The position numbers and the translations under genes were made by a program. Below the pieces are notes generated by a model. The model was not told where the DNA came from, did no database searches, and saw nothing but the letters and a program-made list of their open reading frames with translations. A stretch of 39,529 nt of DNA. It comes from Stentor coeruleus (taxonomy: Eukaryota; Ciliophora; Heterotrichea; Heterotrichida; Stentoridae). Positions 9,737 through 18,041 of the stretch are shown here, in pieces. Where the stretch lies: assembly GCA_001970955.1 (NCBI GenBank), contig MPUH01000699.1, positions 1 to 39,529 of the forward strand, written 5' to 3'. The number at the start of each line of letters is the position of its first letter. The stretch's first letter is position 1.

Positions 9737-10794
9737 TTATTTTCTAAGTGATCCATAATTTTTGCATAATTTTCCAAAAGGACAGGAACAATACTCAAAT
9801 ACTGTCCGAAATTTGCATTCTTTCTAATCTCCAGGAGATTCAATATTTCCCCAGCAAGGCCTTCAATCCCTTCAATACATTGAAAAAGTTTCTGCAAGGC
9901 ATCTCTTTCAAGTAAATTTGATTGTTTATACTTATAATAAAGTGATTTCAACTGATGTACCTGAATATTAAGATATCTTGTATGTTTAGTATTAGTAAGA
10001 TCAAGTTTAGATAAAGTACTACCTTCAATTCCTGCACAGCTATACTCAAAAATCCCAATAATTCCATAAAAATTAGTAGATCCAATATTCCCTTCATTTA
10101 ATGGGTCAAAAAGTTCCTAAATATTAGCTACCTTTATAGCCTGTGCTTGTTCTTGTATATAATTTGAATGATCCTTTTCTGCAAATAGAACTTTCCTTTT
10201 TCTCATAGTACTTTCGCTTCTCATTGTTGAAAACCCTCTATTTGTTCTAGGTAAAAACCTTTTCATTGTGTTGTTTTTAAACAAATAATTCATAATTCCT
10301 TCAAGTCTTATTAACCCATCATCACTTTTTAGCTGTTTATATAACGATGAGTATTTTTCTCTTACTTTTAATATAAAACTCTTGACTTTAGTAGGGTTTC
10401 CAAGTTTGGGTAAAAAAGAAAACCCAGCTCTTTGACCATAAATTTCTAAATAATTTGAAGACTTGTCTAAAAAACTTTCTTCTAAAGGAGTCAGTTTATT
10501 ATACTTTTTTGTGAATGGACTTGGTGTCCTTTCAGTTCTGAATCTATTTACTGCACTGAGTCTTTGCGAATTTTTTAATATATTCATTACAGCTGGCTGA
10601 TAATTTATATACCGGCTATTAAATGCTGAATGCTTAGACTTGTATTTTGGTTTTGATGTTGTTACTGTTGTGCTTAGTGATGGCTCTTCAAGATCTTCAA
10701 TTAGTAGATCTTCATTGTTTATTCGAATACGATTTTTTAGTAGTAGCTCTATTTTTCTTGAAGCCTCTTTCCAAAAAGATTCCTGCTTTTCCAT
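9733..10794 (-). CDS. Spliced hypothetical protein (two exons, 348 residues)
   Basis: Exon 1 is 10794-10132 and exon 2 is 10116-9733, joined over a 15-nt intron. Without splicing, translation would hit a TAG inside the intron. The downstream frame is open and coding-like for 127 residues (ELFDPLNEGNIGSTNFYGII onward). The ATG at 10794 is chosen; the upstream in-frame codon at 10803 is GTG. The protein has a basic, Ser/Thr-rich first half (KKYNKLTPLEESFLDK) and a more ordered, Leu-rich helical C-terminus (RDALQKLFQCIEGIEGLAGE). I do not recognise a family. The 5' end was copied by the tandem duplication to the right, giving the fragment at 12178-12331. The convergent stop overlaps that of the membrane-protein gene. 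Confidence 0.75.
10117..10131 (-). other. 15-nt intron
   Basis: On the minus strand it reads GTAGCTAATATTTAG, in phase 0 after AIK and before ELFDP. It contains the in-frame TAG that would otherwise truncate the gene. Size and ends fit the 15-16 nt introns known in Stentor. Confidence 0.9.
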
Positions 10795-10820
10795 TATAAT
10801 CACTACATAATAAATATAAA

Positions 10821-11573
10821 CTAATTCTTATTATCAGCACTTACTTGTTCATGCTCAAGAACTTGATTTCTAAATTTCTTTATCCAGGCTTTCTGTTGGT
10901 ATATCCCTACACTTGAAGCAAGGCTGCCAAGATTAGATTTAGGATCAGTCTGGTTAATCACACTAATTTTAATCCCATTTTCCAACTCTTCCATAACAAA
11001 AGAGCTCATCACATTTACTGCCCTAAGATTATCTTTATTCTGAGGTTTTTCTACATGTTCTGTTGAATAAGTTAAAACATATATTTTCCCATTTAATATT
11101 GTCACTACTTGTTTTTCAACAAATTCAGCCGAATAAAAAAGCACTTTGATTTTCCTATATAAAATTATTGAATGCATATCTTCTTCAATAACTTCCATTT
11201 GATTTATAAAAAAGTCCCAACTTTTTCTTGAAGCTGGATGAGTTATGTAATGAAGAATCATCTTGAGATCAGTGATTTTGTCTAGATAAAAACATGCTTT
11301 GGTTACTATATTAGATTTGTCATACTTACTGTTTTCAAGTTTGCTTATAGTCAAATCGGCTTCAGATAAAGCGGGCTGCCACTTGTTTTGGGATTCAAGT
11401 TCAATTATATACTCTAAAATTTCTATTGCTTTAGGTTCAGTAAGGTCTTCAAAACGTAGCAATTTTAAGGAATTAGTATTGGTAGTCCAACTTTTTCTAG
11501 GACTTTGCACTTCTGGTTGTTCAGATTTAGCAAAAACTTGATTTTTTTTTTCTCTTGAATCGCAGCAGCCCAT
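10821..11573 (-). CDS. Lipidated START-like domain protein, copy A
   Basis: A 250-residue protein. The start is placed at the ATG giving MGCCDSREK; a frame-extending Met lies eight codons upstream, but copy B also begins at MGCC. Gly2 followed by two Cys is a dual N-myristoylation and palmitoylation signal, so membrane attachment is expected. From about residue 105 the sequence resembles a StAR-related lipid-transfer (START) domain: a YITHPASRKSWDFF segment like the R..WD motif, alternating beta strands with VVTILNGKIYVLTYST, and a late DPKSNLGSLAS stretch followed by a final helix. The START call is from pattern only; lipid ligand unknown. It ends in TAG. A tandem paralogue lies at 12358-13153. 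Confidence 0.75.
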   Translation of the reverse strand: MGCCDSREKKNQVFAKSEQPEVQSPRKSWTTNTNSLKLLRFEDLTEPKAIEILEYIIELESQNKWQPALSEADLTISKLENSKYDKSNIVTKACFYLDKITDLKMILHYITHPASRKSWDFFINQMEVIEEDMHSIILYRKIKVLFYSAEFVEKQVVTILNGKIYVLTYSTEHVEKPQNKDNLRAVNVMSSFVMEELENGIKISVINQTDPKSNLGSLASSVGIYQQKAWIKKFRNQVLEHEQVSADNKN

Positions 11574-12176
11574 TATTAATATTCCTAAAAAACGCATTAA
11601 AAATTTTTACTACAAAACGGGAATAGTGACAGGTAGATAATTTTTAGAGGAAAATCTAAATGTTTTAAAATGAAAATATCTAGAAAAATTCAAATCGGGA
11701 TATGCTTTTTAGAATAAGTATTTTTTCAGATGTATGAATAATTATCTCTGATTCTGATATAAAAATGTTACTCATAGTTTGTTGAGAAATTTTTTAAAAA
11801 TTATTAGATTATTTAGTATGAATAATTGAAGACATAGCCTTAACTTAAAACCTTTTATCAGGCAAAATCATAAATTGGTGTATATCTTGTAAAATATTTA
11901 TGATTTATTTTAATATATTATAGCTGAAGATTATGATTTAATGTGGTGCTAATTAAATTTATCCAAATTAAGAACTTTCTAAGAGCAAATCTAAAAGTAT
12001 TAAAGGATAAATACTTGAGCATACAAATCAAGAAATACTTGCTAGGATAATATTTCTACAAGCAAGAGCCCAGCCACGGTTATTAACAATTTCAAAAAAA
12101 TTCTATTATTTACAAGCATTCCTTATAATATCCCAATAGAAAAAAAAATCAATTTGCAACATTTCTAACTAAATAG
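11574..12176. other. 5' flank of START-like copy A
   Basis: About 600 nt without a gene. It is duplicated as the 5' flank of copy B (13154-13822) and is clearly alignable, for example at GAGCCCAGCCACGGTTATT in both. Retention of the flank means both paralogues kept their upstream sequence. I see no RNA gene. Confidence 0.6.
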
Positions 12177-12177
12177 C

Positions 12178-12331
12178 TTGTATTTTGGTTTTGATGTTGT
12201 TGCTGTTGTGCTTAGTGATGGCTCTTCAAGATCTTCAATTAGTAGATTTTCATTGTTTATTCGAATACGATTTTATAGTAGTATCTTTATTTTTCTTGAA
12301 TCCTCTTTCCAAAAGATTCCTGCTTTTCCAT
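12178..12331 (-). pseudogene. Truncated, frameshifted 5' copy of the 9733-10794 gene
   Basis: This segment matches the first about 50 codons of the spliced gene at 10794. It keeps the ATG (12331) and MEKQES, but has one A fewer in the run that is CCAAAAAGATT in the source copy. The frame shifts after codon 7 and meets TAA at codon 15. It also stops abruptly at the duplication junction. It is a by-product of the tandem duplication and not a functional gene. Confidence 0.88.
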
Positions 12332-12357
12332 TATAATCACTACATAATAAATATAAG

Positions 12358-13153
12358 CTAATTCTTATTATCAGCACTTTCTTGTCCATGCTCAAGAACN
12401 ATTCTTATTATCAGCACTTTCTTGTCCATGCTCAAGAACTTTATTTCTTAATTTCTTTATCCAGGCTTTCTGTTGGTATATTCCCACAGTTGAAGCAAGC
12501 TTGCCAAGATTAGATTTAGGATCAGTCTGATTAATCACACTAATTTTAACCCCATTCTCCAACTCTTCAATAACAAAAGAGCACATTATATTTATTGCCC
12601 TGAGTATATCTTTATTCTCAGGTTTTTCTGCATGTTCTGTTGAATAAGTTAAAACATATATTTTCCCATTTAATACTGTCACTATTTGTTTTTCAACAAA
12701 TTCAGCTGAATAAAAAAGCAATTTGATTTTCTTATACAAAAATCTTGAATGTATATCTTCTTCAATAACTTCAATGTGGTCTATAAAAAAGTCCCAACTT
12801 TTTCTTGAATCTGGATGAGTTATGTATTGAAGAATCATTTTGAGATCAGTGATTTTGTGTAAGTAAATACTTGCTTTGGTTACTATATTGTATTTGTCGT
12901 ACTTACTATAATCAAGTTTGCTTATAGTCAAATCAGCTTCAGATATAGCAGGCTGCCACTTGTTTTGTGATTCAAGCTCAACTATATACTCTAAAATTTC
13001 TATTGCTTTAGGTTCAGTAAGGTCTTCAAAACGTAGCAATTTTAAGGAATTAGCATTGATAGTCCAACTTATCCTAGGACTTTGCATTTTTGGTTGTTCA
13101 GATAAAGCAAAAAAAACTTGATTATTTTTTTCTCTTGAATCGCAGCAACCCAT
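12358..13153 (-). CDS. Lipidated START-like domain protein, copy B
   Basis: This is the tandem paralogue of the gene at 10821-11573. It starts MGCCDSREKNNQ and, once the artefactual repeat 12361-12439 is collapsed, ends SADNKN followed by TAG at 12358-12360, giving 251 residues. By hand alignment about 40 of 250 positions differ from copy A (roughly 84% identity), many conservative, with one extra Phe near residue 14. The ORF is intact, and the WDFF, VLNGKIYVLTYST and DPKSNLG segments are conserved, so the copy is probably functional. As printed, the N at 12400 hides the true stop and appends spurious residues. Confidence 0.75.
12361..12439. repeat. 39-nt direct repeat around single N
   Basis: 12361-12399 and 12401-12439 are identical and separated by N at 12400, inside the 3' end of START-like copy B. 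Interpreted as an unmerged contig overlap. Confidence 0.85.
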
Positions 13154-13869
13154 TATTAATATTCCAAAAAAAAACGCATTAAAAAAATATCTTAAACTTC
13201 ATAAACCTTTTACTATAAAACAGGAAATAGTGACAGGTAGTTAATTTTTAGAGAACAAATCTAAATGTTTGTAAATGAAAATATCTAGAAAAATTCAAAT
13301 CTGGGATATGGTTTTTAGAATATTAGCATTTTTTTCAGATGTATACATAATAATCTTTGATTCTGATATAGAAATATTCCCCCCCATAGTTTATTGAGAA
13401 TTTTTTTAAAAATTATCAGATTATTTAGTATGAATAGTTGAAGATACAGTCTTAACTTAAAACCTTTATCAGGCAAAATCATAAATTAGTGTATATCTTG
13501 CAGAACACTTATGGATTTATTTTAATATATTATAGCTGAAGATTTTGATTTAATGTGGTGCTTATTAAATTTATCCAAATTAAGAACTTTCTTAGAACTA
13601 ATCTAAAAGTATCAGAGGATAAATACTTGAGCATACAAGCCAAGAAACACTTGTTAGGATACTATCTCCACAAACAAGAGCCCAGCCACGGTTATTGACA
13701 ATTTCAAAAGATTCTAATACTTGCAAGCATTCCTATACAAATGTTTATTCATACTAAAAACCTGCCTTTATTCAATATCCCAAAAGAAAAAAAATCAATT
13801 TGCAACATTGCTAACTAAATAACTTGTTTGAAAAAAATACAAAAATCTAAATAGTTGCCAACAATATAA
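13154..13869. other. Divergent intergenic region, mostly duplicated flank
   Basis: 13154-13822 is the duplicated 5' flank of START-like copy B, and the last 45 nt are unique and lead into the CIAO3 gene. No ORF or RNA gene was seen. CIAO3 may have gained a new upstream region when the duplication formed. Confidence 0.6.
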
Positions 13870-14994
13870 ATGGAATTTTCAGGTACTGTTAAAATCACAG
13901 ATCTGAACGACTTCCTTAGACCTTCTGAGAAATGCTCAGTGCATAATAGTATGATAAAAACCTCATCAAAAAACACAGCAAAAGTTTCACTGAGTGATTG
14001 CCTAGCTTGTAGTGGATGTATTACTTCAGCAGAATCTGTACTATTAGAAACACATTCTTTAGCAACACTTCAAGAAAAACTTTTACAAAATGAGATTATA
14101 ACAATTTCAATATCTCAACAAAGTTTACTTTCGATATCAGATCGATTTTCAATGAGTTTTGATGATACTTTTAATAAACTTAGTCAAATTTTAAAGAAAA
14201 AAGGAGTAAATCAAGTGATTGATATGTGCCATGCAAGAGATATTGTCTTAGAATGCTGTTATCAAGAGTTTATGATAAAATATCAAAGTGGAAATGTACC
14301 GATTTTATCATCAGAATGTCCTGGGTGGCTGTGTTATGCATTGAAAAAAGGAGATTCGAAGCTGGTCAATTTGATGTCGACACAAAAAACTCCTATGCTT
14401 GTCCAGAAAAATATAAGAAATATTATTGGATACCATGTTGTAGTTATGCCTTGTTATGATAAAAAATTAGAAAGTTTTATGGAACAAGGGGTTGAGCTTG
14501 TATTGACAACTACAGAGCTTATGGAAATTTGTCAGGGCTTTGAACTTGAAGAATGCAATGAAGTTCAAAACAATTTCTACTCAACTACCAAAATAAAAAC
14601 CAGTTCAATGGGATATGCTGAATATATTTTCACTAGAGCTGTAAAGGATATTTATGGAGAAGATATAGAAATAGAACCGAAAAGCACAAGAAGACGAGAT
14701 GTTTATGAAATCGAATTTAGAGACTTGAAGTTTTGTATAGCATCAGGTTTCCAAAATATACAAAATATAATTCGTGATCTTAAAACAAAAAAATCAAATT
14801 ATAGTTATATAGAAATTATGGCTTGCCCTATGGGATGCCTTAATGGTGGTGGGCAACTTAGGACAACTCGTGAAAAAATTATTGAACTTGAATCATCAAC
14901 TAGAAATTATTATAAGACTTCTACTTTGAATACAGAACTTCCTAGTATTGAAAGAGAACTTAAGCTTGTACAAGGTAATAATCTTAAGTGGTAG
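13870..14994 (+). CDS. CIAO3: Cytosolic Fe-S assembly factor CIAO3/Nar1 (iron-only hydrogenase-like)
   Basis: A 374-residue member of the Nar1/CIAO3 (NARFL) family, which passes Fe-S clusters to the CIA targeting complex for cytosolic and nuclear enzymes. N-terminal cluster ligands are C22, C44, C47 and C50 (in SLSDCLACSGC). The H-cluster-like site has C150 (SSECPGW), C195 (MPCYDKKLE), and C319 and C323 (MACPMGCLNGGGQ). All eight expected Cys are present. The protein is about 100 residues shorter than animal homologues, mainly through shorter loops. It ends in a C-terminal Trp (NNLKW), as homologues do; a terminal aromatic residue is known as a recognition signal for the CIA targeting complex. 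No intron; TAG stop. The 3' end is repeated downstream across an N. Confidence 0.95.
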   Translation: MEFSGTVKITDLNDFLRPSEKCSVHNSMIKTSSKNTAKVSLSDCLACSGCITSAESVLLETHSLATLQEKLLQNEIITISISQQSLLSISDRFSMSFDDTFNKLSQILKKKGVNQVIDMCHARDIVLECCYQEFMIKYQSGNVPILSSECPGWLCYALKKGDSKLVNLMSTQKTPMLVQKNIRNIIGYHVVVMPCYDKKLESFMEQGVELVLTTTELMEICQGFELEECNEVQNNFYSTTKIKTSSMGYAEYIFTRAVKDIYGEDIEIEPKSTRRRDVYEIEFRDLKFCIASGFQNIQNIIRDLKTKKSNYSYIEIMACPMGCLNGGGQLRTTREKIIELESSTRNYYKTSTLNTELPSIERELKLVQGNNLKW

Positions 14995-15089
14995 AATTAT
15001 TATAGTAGATTATCTNTAGTATTGAAAGAGAACTTAAGCTTGTACAAGGTAATAATCTTAAGTGGTAGAATTATTATAGTAGATTATCT
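14943..15089. repeat. 73-nt direct repeat around single N
   Basis: 14943-15015 (the last 17 codons of CIAO3 plus flank) is repeated at 15017-15089 after N at 15016. The second copy is an assembly overlap and not a gene fragment. Confidence 0.85.
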
Positions 15090-15296
15090 TTTTTATTATA
15101 TTTTTTGTAGAAGAATTATGATGGAAGAAGAGTTGATTGTGTTTGTTTATATGATTAGTTTGTTTTATTAATATGATGAAGATGTTAAAATTTTATTTGC
15201 ATTTTAGATTGATATATTGCATTCAATAATATCTGTTTTATATATTTTAGCCCCCAAACTTAATTAAAATTTAGTATTACATCAATCTTAGTGTAT
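14995..15296. other. Intergenic between convergent genes
   Basis: Apart from the repeated CIAO3 3' end, this is AT-rich and G-biased up to about 15220. No feature was seen. Confidence 0.5.
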
Positions 15297-15629
15297 CTAT
15301 TTTTTCAATGGCTTTTTATTGTTAGGAGACTTGCTCGCTACAATTTTCTTTACTTTAGGAGCTTTTCTGTTTGATTTATTAACTTCATCATTTTTGTGTT
15401 CCTGTGCATACTCATCTTTAAGAACTTTATACTGATCCTTATATGTTTTTTTTTCATTTTCAGATAGGGCTTTCCATTGTTCTCCACATTTCTTCATAAT
15501 ATCCTTATTAGATATATCAGGAGTTTTGGCTTTGATCTCTTCTCTTGCAACTTTTGTATATAAGAGGTATGCTGAAGGTGGTTTTTTCGATTTGTCTTGC
15601 TTCTGCTCTTCAGAGTTATCTCCAGGCAT
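15297..15629 (-). CDS. Single HMG-box chromatin protein
   Basis: A 110-residue protein: a short acidic/polar N-terminus (MPGDNSEEQKQ), one HMG box at about 15-80 (KKPPSAYLLYTKVARE, DISNKDIMKKCGEQWKALSENEKKTY), and a Lys-rich tail. The box has the usual PPSAY start and the GEQWKALS helix-2 pattern of sequence-nonspecific HMGB/NHP6 proteins, which bend DNA in nucleosomal chromatin. Length matches NHP6-like proteins. The start is the ATG at 15629; the longer frame upstream runs through N-joined copies of the same 5' end and is artefactual. It ends in TAG. Confidence 0.9.
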   Translation of the reverse strand: MPGDNSEEQKQDKSKKPPSAYLLYTKVAREEIKAKTPDISNKDIMKKCGEQWKALSENEKKTYKDQYKVLKDEYAQEHKNDEVNKSNRKAPKVKKIVASKSPNNKKPLKK

Positions 15630-15778
15630 ATTTTTTATTAANTGAAGGTGGTTTTTTCGATTTGTCTTGCTTCTGCTCTTCAGAGTTATCTCCAGGCATA
15701 TTTTTAGATTTAATAAAAACAAAACNTTTCGATTTGTCTTGCTTCTGCTCTTCAGAGTTATCTCCAGGCATATTTTTA
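15573..15778. repeat. Three N-joined copies of the HMG gene 5' end
   Basis: 15573-15635 recurs at 15643-15705 (N at 15642), and about 50 nt of it recur again from 15727 (N at 15726). The sequence just upstream of the ATG differs between the copies (TTATTAA, AGATTTAATAAAAAC, AATTAAAACCCC), so allelic or error-containing contig ends may be involved. Only one gene start is real. Confidence 0.8.
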
Positions 15779-15955
15779 ATTAAAACCCCATTATTCTATT
15801 TACACATCAATAAAATCCGCTAATCCAAAAAAGTCATAACCCACACAACTTCCTAATTACAATCTTTCACTAAAAATCTAAACCTTTACCTCAAAAGTAA
15901 TCTTTTCCACAAACCCTTTACTTAATAAATAAACTAAAGATATTATTAAAGTAAT
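15630..15955. other. Intergenic with assembly repeats
   Basis: The first 150 nt are the artefactual copies of the HMG 5' end. The rest (15780-15955) is G-poor on the plus strand, the 3' flank of the next minus-strand gene. Confidence 0.55.
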
Positions 15956-16867
15956 TTATGTTTTTCCTGGAGTTGCACTATTCGAATTGGACAAGTTCGC
16001 CACAAGAGAAATACTCTGCGTAGCTGATATGGTTAAGTTACTTTTATTGTTATTCTCTCTATATTTCATCTGCATCGCTTTGCTTTTACACTTTTTAAAA
16101 ATCTCATCAATATTCTTATAACCCACCACAGGCTTAGAATTCTTAAAAGGCGACGTTGTTTTGCTTATAAAATCAATAAATTCCTCAGTCTTCAAGCTCT
16201 GCGCGATCATTTTTTTAGTAGGAGAAGGGCTTCTAACATTCTTAGTATTCATAAGCCTTTTTCCAGATTCAATAGCTTGTCTCATTGAAAACTTCTTCGT
16301 CTGAGCTTCTTCTTGCTGTAAATTTCTTTTTATCTGTCTAGGGGAAGTAAGTCTTCTAAAAGCTTGAGGATCAGTTTTAGCAAGGTTTTTATATTTACCA
16401 AGTTCATTAAACTCTTTTTCTTCCTTATCTAAGAGTTCTTTTTTTCTAAGTTCTATATTAAGCCATTTACGTTCCCAATACGCATGAAGACGTTGAATTG
16501 TTTTGCTTATATCCGGTTTACTTTGACTTCTTAAGAAATTTTTCTTGCTGGTCCTTGGGATTTGTAGTGAAGACTGTCTTTCTTCATTTTCTTTTATTTC
16601 AATGATTGAGACAATTTTTTTTTTCGCTTCTTGGCGACGTAAGAAATCTTCGAATAGCCTGTTGCAGACTTGGGGAACTGGGCCTAGATGTTTAGGTTTT
16701 TTCGTTTTCCAAAATTTTGTATCTGAACTTTTTGATGAAAACACACCACGTGATACTTGGCAACTGGATTCATACTTTTTCATTACGTTGTTTACGCTTT
16801 TATCACCTACTTCGTCGGTTCTATGTAAAGATTACCCGTCATCATAATCTAATGGCTCTACTTGCAT
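15956..16867 (-). CDS. Basic hypothetical protein, two exons
   Basis: Exon 1 is only 32 nt (16867-16836), encodes MQVEPLDYDD plus two bases of the next codon, and is followed by a 15-nt intron. Exon 2 is 16820-15956. The spliced product is 298 residues: MQVEPLDYDDGTDEVGDKSV, then the frame through MKKYESSC. The exon is supported by an ATG in A-rich context, an exact 15-nt GT..AG intron and a continuous acidic reading frame joining to exon 2. The body is Lys/Ser-rich with a helical, charged segment near 115-145 (ISKTIQRLHAYWERKW) and KTDPQAFRRLTSPRQIKR. I do not recognise a family; a cytoskeletal or cortical role is only a guess. It ends in TAA. Confidence 0.75.
16821..16835 (-). other. 15-nt intron
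   Basis: It reads GTAATCTTTACATAG on the minus strand, in phase 2 (GG|A completes a Gly codon). Removing it fuses a 10-codon first exon to the downstream frame. Confidence 0.82.
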
Positions 16868-17847
16868 TTATATTTGTATGATTAAGATAATAGTGAGAGA
16901 TGGTTTATGTTAGATTAGTATTGTCATGATGCTTAAGAAATATTTATTAGTGTAATTAGAGTTTTGTTATACTTTGCTATGGATGAAGTTTATTAAATAA
17001 ATGGGTTTTTATAAATTTATTATCAATTTTTTGTTTATGAAGATTTTTGTTTTGTACAATTTTTGTTTTTGAAAGTAATGAATAATAAATTATCACAGTT
17101 AATGATATTTAGAAATGAATCTTTGTTGTTTGCATTTATGTAAAATTGGTATTTGCATAGGGATATTTTACGATAAAGAGTTGCTTTTTTGATTGACTAA
17201 AAATGATAAAGTGCTTGTTTAGAAAGAATTAGATGTAAAATTAAATAGTGTGGTAGTTGTATATTTGATGATTTTTATTTATGGAATAGCTTTGTATGAT
17301 TTGAGGTGGATTTATGATTGCATGCTGATTTCTTGTATTTAATAATTCACAAAATATTAAAGAAAAAGGAGTTACTGCATATGCTTTTTATAAATTTTCC
17401 ACAATATAATATTCTTCAAGGATTTTTCTGCAGATGCTCGATCTGAATTTTCACCAAATTGCAGATTCCTTAACATAATATTGTTGAGTTTGATTAAATA
17501 AAAGTTTTTAGTGAAGTTAATAAGTATTACCTTAAGTATTTTGATTTTAATTTCACGAAAATTTATTTTACTTAAACCATGCTAAAACTTTAAGGAAATA
17601 ACAAAAAATTGATTGTATCACAAAATGTAATTAAACCCAATAAAATATCAAAACAATAAATATTTATAACACAAAATCATCATAATTTTCAAAGCCTAAA
17701 ACTAAATTTCCTCACATTTTCCCCAATTTTTATTCCAAAGTCGCATTCTATAAACTACCTTTAAACCACATCATCTTATTCCAACTACTAAAAAGCCATC
17801 ATTTCTTTTCCTAACCCTTCATCTCATCATTTAAATCCTATAATAAA
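16868..17847. other. Divergent intergenic region, no gene seen
   Basis: About 980 nt. C is scarce on the plus strand next to the minus-strand gene; G is scarce next to the plus-strand gene (17761-17820 has 18 C and 1 G). No ORF with coding character or RNA gene was found. Confidence 0.55.
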
Positions 17848-18018
17848 ATGGAGCATGAAGCCATGAATAGTCATCACGATAAAGAACCCCTCTCTAACAA
17901 AATCGCTTATTGGGCGCAACCATTTATCAAAGGTCTGATGTTCGGGCTGGGTCATTACATAACCTTCAAAGTAATTGGGCCAACAATTCGTAATTACTTC
18001 TCATCCTCCCTCAAATAA
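17848..18018 (+). CDS. 56-residue small membrane-type protein
   Basis: A short ORF with the same AATAAAATG start context as CCT8. The N-terminus is hydrophilic (MEHEAMNSHHDKEPLSNK). It is followed by IAYWAQPFIKGLMFGLGHYI and TFKVIGPTIRNYF, which contain a Gly-rich hydrophobic helix of about 20 residues, and it ends SSSLK then TAA. Coding character is supported by much higher G+C than the flank, the abrupt end of the G-poor 5' flank at the ATG, and only 23 nt to the convergent HMG-CoA lyase stop. Size and single helix recall small mitochondrial membrane subunits (TOM or respiratory-complex accessory type), but I cannot assign a family. Confidence 0.72.
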   Translation: MEHEAMNSHHDKEPLSNKIAYWAQPFIKGLMFGLGHYITFKVIGPTIRNYFSSSLK

Positions 18019-18041
18019 CTAACCCTTAACTTTAATCTTAG

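Larger units (their letters stand above)
10639..12176. repeat. Tandem segmental duplication, unit A
   Basis: Unit A starts inside the first exon of the spliced gene at 9733-10794, spans the first START-like gene and its long 5' flank, and ends where unit B starts. Units A and B align along almost their whole length with scattered substitutions and a few indels, including an extra segment in B near 13735-13790. All three boundaries carry CTTGT (10639-10643, 12177-12181, 13823-13827), a microhomology consistent with the joining event. Divergence shows an old, real duplication and not an assembly error. Confidence 0.88.
12177..13822. repeat. Tandem segmental duplication, unit B
   Basis: Second unit of the duplication. 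It holds a truncated 5' piece of the spliced gene (12178-12331), an intact second START-like gene (12358-13153) and the duplicated 5' flank. It ends at the CTTGT at 13823-13827, after which the sequence becomes unique and leads into the CIAO3 gene. Confidence 0.88.

Noticed and set aside
9733..9951. Separate 72-residue gene at the end of the spliced locus
   Set aside because: It is the C-terminal part of exon 2 of the gene at 9733-10794; its apparent start is TTG and the frame is open upstream to the intron.
10795..10803. Start of the spliced gene at 10803
   Set aside because: The codon is GTG; the first ATG in frame is at 10794 and is conserved in the duplicated fragment.
10639..13822. The START-like duplication as an assembly artefact
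   Set aside because: The units differ at many positions, have indels and one frameshift, and no N lies at their junction, unlike the identical N-joined repeats.
15630..15722. Longer N-terminus of the HMG-box protein
   Set aside because: The extension runs through N-joined duplicate copies of the same 5' end; MPGDNSEE at 15629 is the real start.
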